Source of the DNA: JAUIAI01 sp041396585
Lineage (GTDB): Bacteria > Pseudomonadota > Gammaproteobacteria > Burkholderiales > Burkholderiaceae_E
NCBI GenBank assembly: GCA_041396585.1
Contig: JAWKYG010000012.1
Location: forward strand, 116,085 to 180,084
DNA: 64,000 nucleotides
Reading direction: 5' to 3'
Each line of letters begins with the position of its first letter. The stretch's first letter is position 1. The notes under the pieces are model-generated. The model searched no databases. It had not been told where the DNA came from and saw only the letters and a list, made by a program, of their open reading frames with translations. Shown here piece by piece: positions 60,581-64,000 of this stretch. A program made the translations under genes and the position numbers.

Positions 60581-61018
60581 TCAGCCGATCCAGGCACGGA
60601 TCTGCCCTTCGCTCATCGCACCCGCGCTGCGCTTCACCTCGCGACCCTTCTCGAACATCGCCAGCGTGGGGATGCTGCGAATGCCGAACCGGGATGCCAG
60701 CCCGGGATTGGCGTCGGTATCGACCTTCACGAACTGAACCTTGCCGCGCAGGGCCTGGGCGGCGCGCTCGAACTGGGGCGCCATCATCTTGCAGGGCCCG
60801 CACCAGCTGGCCCAGAAATCGACCACCACCGGCAGACCGGTTCGGCCAAGGACCGCGTCGAAGTCGGCGTCCGTGAGTGTCAGCGGATGGCCGTCGAATA
60901 GTGGCTGGCCGCAGGCACCGCAGTCCGGTGCCTCCGCCGCGCGCGTGGCGGGCAGGCGGTTGGTCTTGCGACAGGACGGGCAGACAACCGTGATCTGGGC
61001 GGGGTCGGGGGCGGTCAT
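60581..61018 (-). CDS. trxC: Thioredoxin TrxC (thioredoxin 2)
   Basis: A 145-residue cytoplasmic thioredoxin with the extra N-terminal zinc-binding domain of TrxC: CPSCRK near residue 13 and CGACGQ near 33. The active site WASWCGPCKMMAPQFE lies near 69-84, and the cis-Pro loop is RSIPTLAMFEKG near 113. It reduces disulfides and, in characterised bacteria, is induced by peroxide. A perfect 12-bp inverted repeat lies 25 bp upstream of the start. Confidence 0.95.
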   Translation of the reverse strand: MTAPDPAQITVVCPSCRKTNRLPATRAAEAPDCGACGQPLFDGHPLTLTDADFDAVLGRTGLPVVVDFWASWCGPCKMMAPQFERAAQALRGKVQFVKVDTDANPGLASRFGIRSIPTLAMFEKGREVKRSAGAMSEGQIRAWIG

Positions 61019-61043
61019 TCGGCACTCCGGAACGGATTCGGGA

Positions 61044-61083
61044 GTCGATGCGATCGGCGCCGTTCACCAGGGATCGCATCGAC
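61044..61083. other. Perfect 12-bp inverted repeat upstream of trxC
   Basis: GTCGATGCGATC (61044-61055) and GATCGCATCGAC (61072-61083) are exact complements with a 16-base spacer. The hairpin lies between the end of the dioxygenase operon and trxC, all on the minus strand. No T run follows, so it may be a terminator helped by Rho, or a regulatory element of trxC. Confidence 0.6.
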
Positions 61084-61141
61084 GATCACTGGCAGATGGG
61101 GGCGCCCGATCGGAATGCAAGCGCACCGGGCCTGGCCGCAG

Positions 61142-61462
61142 TCAGCCTGCCTCGACCCGGGTGACGGCGCCGCCGGGGTTCTCCAGAATCATGAAGCAGT
61201 CGTAGCGCTCGATCGTCGGGCGATTGCCCCCGTGCTGCTCGGCCCGTCCGAGCCAGGCCTCGTCATGCGCCTGCTCGGCCTGGGCGAGGCTGTGCCACAG
61301 ATAGATTCCCTTGCCGCGGCGGGCGGCTGCATCCCAGACATACATCTTGCGCACCAGCCCCGGGTAATCCGACCAGCGCGCGATCGTGCCCTCGGCGTCG
61401 GCGATCATCTGCTCGCGGGTCATGCCCACCGGCGTGGTGAATGAAACGATCTCGGTGATCAT
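61142..61462 (-). CDS. Small ferredoxin-like fold protein (YdhR/monooxygenase-like)
   Basis: A 106-residue protein: MITEIVSFTTPVGMTREQMI, then GLVRKMYVWDAAARRGKGIYLWHSLAQAEQAHDEAW. This layout resembles YdhR-type and other dimeric alpha/beta-barrel proteins, annotated as putative mono-oxygenases without proven activity. Its ATG overlaps the stop of the TauD dioxygenase (ATGA at 61459-61462), so the two are translated together and may act on the same compound. The confidence in the exact family is moderate. Confidence 0.7.
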   Translation of the reverse strand: MITEIVSFTTPVGMTREQMIADAEGTIARWSDYPGLVRKMYVWDAAARRGKGIYLWHSLAQAEQAHDEAWLGRAEQHGGNRPTIERYDCFMILENPGGAVTRVEAG

Positions 61463-62376
61463 GCGGTCTCGCCCTGTGCTCTGGCCAGATCATCGAGCGC
61501 CGGGCGCTCGGCCTTGAGATGCCGGTTCAACTGGCGATCCAGCCGGCTGGTGGCGCCGGCGCCGACCGCGCGCCGGAACGGCGGCCAGCGCGAGGGCACG
61601 GCCGCCTCGGGCTTGTCCCCCATGACCGTGACCCGCTGGATGATGCGTTCACCCTCGAAATCGTTGAGCACGAAGTGCTGGGTGCAGCGGTTGTCCCACA
61701 TCGCGATCGTGCCCGGCTGCCAGCGGTAGCGCACCGTGAAGCGCGGACTGGAGATCCAGCGGGTGAGATAGCCCAGCAGCATCGCACTTTCCTCGTGGCT
61801 GAGTTCGACGATCCGCCGCGTGAAGTGCTCATTGACGAACAGCGAGCGCCGCCCGGTCACCGGATGAACGCGCACCACCGGATGGATGCAGGTCTGGTCG
61901 GAGCGGTTGTGCGGGTCGGCATCGTGCAGCGCACTGAGCCCGTCACACATCTCGCGCAGTGGCGCCGACAGATTCTCGTAGGCCGCCGCCGCATTCGCCC
62001 ACATGGTGTCGCCGCCCACCTCCGGGCAGCGCAGCATGTTCAGGATCGCAAACACCGACGGTTCGGCCTGGAACGTGATGTCGCTGTGCCATTCGTCGGC
62101 AATCCCGCCCTTGGTGGCCGCGAGCTCGAAGATGTATGGATGCTCGAGATAGGCATTGCGCACGTTAGGATGCGGCTCCAGCGGCCCGAAGTGCCGCCCG
62201 AACGCGACGTGTTCGTCCACGCTCAGATGCTGGTCGGGGAAGAACAGCACCATGTGCTCATGGATCAGATCGCTGACGATGGCGGCTTCGGCCTCGCCGG
62301 CCCTGGCCAGCGACAAACCGCGCACTTCGGCGCCGAGGGCGCTCGCCAGGCGCCGGACCTGCAGGGATTCAGTCAT
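61459..62376 (-). CDS. TauD/TfdA family dioxygenase
   Basis: A 305-residue Fe(II)/2-oxoglutarate-dependent oxygenase. The iron ligands H-x-D are in ADEWHSDITF near residue 94, with a distal His in NRCTQHFVLND near 238; the 2-oxoglutarate Arg is probably in GERIIQRVTVMG near 250. VNEHFTRRIVELS near 180 is a common TauD block. Family members hydroxylate sulfonates such as taurine, 2,4-D-like acids or alkyl sulfates. No uptake genes adjoin. It forms a coupled pair with the YdhR-like gene and is divergent from the CoA-transferase at 62611. Confidence 0.9.
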   Translation of the reverse strand: MTESLQVRRLASALGAEVRGLSLARAGEAEAAIVSDLIHEHMVLFFPDQHLSVDEHVAFGRHFGPLEPHPNVRNAYLEHPYIFELAATKGGIADEWHSDITFQAEPSVFAILNMLRCPEVGGDTMWANAAAAYENLSAPLREMCDGLSALHDADPHNRSDQTCIHPVVRVHPVTGRRSLFVNEHFTRRIVELSHEESAMLLGYLTRWISSPRFTVRYRWQPGTIAMWDNRCTQHFVLNDFEGERIIQRVTVMGDKPEAAVPSRWPPFRRAVGAGATSRLDRQLNRHLKAERPALDDLARAQGETA

Positions 62377-62610
62377 CGGTTGTCTCCAGGGAAGGGCGTG
62401 GTTTCACGCCGGCCTCCGTGATTGACCGGCTGGTCGCCGGCCGGTACGACGAGCGGGGGCCGGTTCGCCGGCCCCACGGTTTGCCAGACGATGTTGACAC
62501 AGATGCGCGGTCCCGTCATGGTCGCGACTGCGCTGCCCGGCGCAACGTCGTTCGCGGACAGCGGGCAGATTTCAAAACCGACCGACCCTCTCGTTTCAGG
62601 AAGATGCTCC

Positions 62611-63723
62611 ATGATCACCCGACCGTCCCATGTGCAGGCACTCGACGGCATCACAGTGCTCGATTTCTCACATGTCATCGCCGGGCCCTTCGCGACCTGG
62701 CATCTGGCCGCGCTCGGCGCGCACGTGATCAAGGTCGAACACCCCGACGGCGGCGACGTGATGCGTGCCAGGCACGAGGGGTTCGAGTCGATCAATCACG
62801 GCAAGGAGATCATCCGGCTCGATCTGACCCGCGATGCCGACCGGGCACGAGCCCATGAGCTACTCGCCGGGGCGCAGGTGATGGTCGACAACATGCGCCC
62901 CGGGGTGTTGGAAAAATTCGGGCTCGGCGCGGCCGAGGTGCGGGCCAGGCGAGCCGACCTGATTCATTGCCGGATCAGCGGTTACGGCGGGCAGGGCGAC
63001 TGGGGGCGCCGCCCGGCCTATGACCACGTGATTCAGGCGGCCAGCGGCATGAACTTTCTGCCGGGCGATGCGGGTGACGGCCCGATCAAGGTGGGTTTCC
63101 CGTTGATCGACAGCGTGGCCGGCATGGTGGCCGCGCTGGCGATCGTGTCGGCCATCCGGCGTCGTGACCTCACCGGCGAAGGCGATGCCCTGGATGTGTC
63201 TATGCTGAGCGCGGCGATGCAGGCCATGTACCCCAGCGTGGTCTCGACGATGGCCAGCGGTCAGGCGCCGGAGCGCATCGGTAACCGCGCCTATTCCGGC
63301 AGCCCCGGCGGTGGTCAGTTTCGCTGCCGCGACGGCCTGCTGGCGGTGGCGGCCAATACCCGTGCACAACTGATGAGGCTGGCCGAGGCACTTGGTCTGC
63401 GCGATCGGATCGAGCCGTTGCTCGGTGGCGGAGATCGTGCCTTCGTCGGCGGCGAGCACCGCGAGCAGATCGTGGCGCTGCTGGCGGCGCGCTTCGCCGA
63501 CGAAGATGCGCGTGTCTGGGAAGACCGGCTCAATGCCATGGGTGTGCCGGCGGCCAAGCTGCGTGATCTCGCCGAGGCCGTGCGTGACGCCACCGAGGCC
63601 GGCTCGCTCGATCCATGGACCCTGCCCTGCGATCCGCCGGTGCGGGTGCCGGGCCTGGGCTTTCGCGCGCAGAATCTGTTCGGCCCCAGCGGCCACGGCT
63701 TCGGCCCCGACGACGCATCGTGA
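62611..63723 (+). CDS. CaiB/BaiF (family III) CoA-transferase
   Basis: A 370-residue enzyme that moves CoA between carboxylic acids. Family blocks: ITVLDFSHVIAGPFATWHLAALGAHVIKVEHP at 12-43, DNMRPGVLEKFGLG near 93, and ISGYGGQGDWGRRPAYDHVIQA near 120-142, where Asp in AYDHVIQA is the expected catalytic carboxylate. KVGFPLIDSVAGMVAALAI near 160 is also typical. ATG 62611 has AGGAAG eight bases upstream; a much longer upstream reading is unconserved. It is followed 91 bp later by an RraA-family gene, a pair that often handles a hydroxy- or keto-acid. The acid used is unknown. Confidence 0.92.
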   Translation: MITRPSHVQALDGITVLDFSHVIAGPFATWHLAALGAHVIKVEHPDGGDVMRARHEGFESINHGKEIIRLDLTRDADRARAHELLAGAQVMVDNMRPGVLEKFGLGAAEVRARRADLIHCRISGYGGQGDWGRRPAYDHVIQAASGMNFLPGDAGDGPIKVGFPLIDSVAGMVAALAIVSAIRRRDLTGEGDALDVSMLSAAMQAMYPSVVSTMASGQAPERIGNRAYSGSPGGGQFRCRDGLLAVAANTRAQLMRLAEALGLRDRIEPLLGGGDRAFVGGEHREQIVALLAARFADEDARVWEDRLNAMGVPAAKLRDLAEAVRDATEAGSLDPWTLPCDPPVRVPGLGFRAQNLFGPSGHGFGPDDAS

Positions 63724-63814
63724 TCCGGCCGGTGCTCATCGCCCCGTTTCGAGCCAGCAAAATGATGCGAACTTCTGATTCAGGACACTAACGGCCACAG
63801 GAGAATCTTCGTCC

Positions 63815-64000
63815 ATGAGCAATATTTCCGACGCGCAGCTCGCGATGCTGGCGCGCTTCGACACCCCGACGATCTGCAATGCGCTCGAGCTGATCATGCC
63901 CGAACGGCGGGCCACCGGTTTCACGGTCGAGCACATGATCTGCCGTGACGCCACGATGGCGCCAATGGTCGGCTACGCGCGTACCGCCACCATTCGCGCG
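63815..64000 (+). CDS. RraA family protein (HMG/CHA aldolase-like), 5' part only
   Basis: The first 62 codons run to the window end: MSNISDAQLAMLARFDTPTI, then CNALELIMPERRATGF, and PMVGYARTATIRA. The opening -FDTPTICNALE- and the GYA-RTAT segment are typical of the RraA/4-hydroxy-4-methyl-2-oxoglutarate aldolase family (often annotated dimethylmenaquinone methyltransferase). AGGAG lies 11 bases upstream of ATG 63815. The metal-binding and catalytic parts are beyond the window, so the call rests on the N-terminus alone. Confidence 0.75.
   Translation, partial: MSNISDAQLAMLARFDTPTICNALELIMPERRATGFTVEHMICRDATMAPMVGYARTATIRA

Overview
The window is a 64 kb, GC-rich (roughly two thirds G+C), densely coding bacterial chromosome segment. 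No rRNA, tRNA or CRISPR array was found. The best guess at the host is a betaproteobacterium of the order Burkholderiales. This rests on the tandem cyanophycin synthetase pair (cphA' then cphA), divergent from a cyanophycin-associated ABC exporter plus DUF1854 protein, and on the general gene content (TAXI-TRAP and ABC uptake systems, CoA-transferases, cyclases, an ldh-family dehydrogenase). A genus cannot be named from the sequence alone.

Layout. 1-2.9 kb: three catabolic genes (class II aldolase, M81/MlrC metallopeptidase, cyclase), all broken by small indels or stops. 2.9-11.7 kb: pantothenate synthesis (panC) and the cyanophycin island (intact cphA, frameshifted cphA', ABC exporter, DUF1854). 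11.9-17.2 kb: a small membrane protein, the remnant of an SRPBCC gene, and a GntR-regulated Fbp/Pot-type ABC importer. 17.3-23.9 kb: SMP-30 lactonase, a lipoprotein serine hydrolase, a DUF2269 membrane protein, a saccharopine-dehydrogenase-like protein and a frameshifted N,N-dimethylformamidase-type large subunit. 24.1-31.6 kb: a compact five-gene operon with an apparently leaderless ROK regulator, a fused TRAP permease, a TAXI binding protein, a sulfatase with an unusual CxSxR motif and a choline-sulfatase. 31.7-37.6 kb: secreted cyclase, MFS carrier, DUF945 protein, hydrolase, EamA exporter. 37.7-42.7 kb: trehalose operon otsB-GH15-otsA-glk. 42.7-45.8 kb: two tandem L,D-transpeptidases. 46-51.2 kb: a molybdopterin oxidoreductase, a 12 x 12 bp minisatellite and a NitT/TauT-type ABC importer. 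51.3-55.1 kb: a frameshifted nitronate monooxygenase, an Ldh-family dehydrogenase and a decayed IS110/IS1111-type element with recognisable ends. 55.1-64 kb: DUF411, LysE, VOC, a third (broken) cyclase, a beta-hydroxyacid dehydrogenase, GST, trxC, a TauD dioxygenase pair, a CoA-transferase and the start of an RraA-family gene.

How it works together: the window combines storage (cyanophycin), stress/osmolyte metabolism (trehalose, choline-O-sulfate) and several small uptake-plus-catabolism cassettes. Eight loci carry frameshifts or stops while their neighbours are clean. Most of the damage is one- or two-base indels in G/C runs. Real decay and consensus sequencing error cannot be separated from the sequence alone, and this is stated for each gene.
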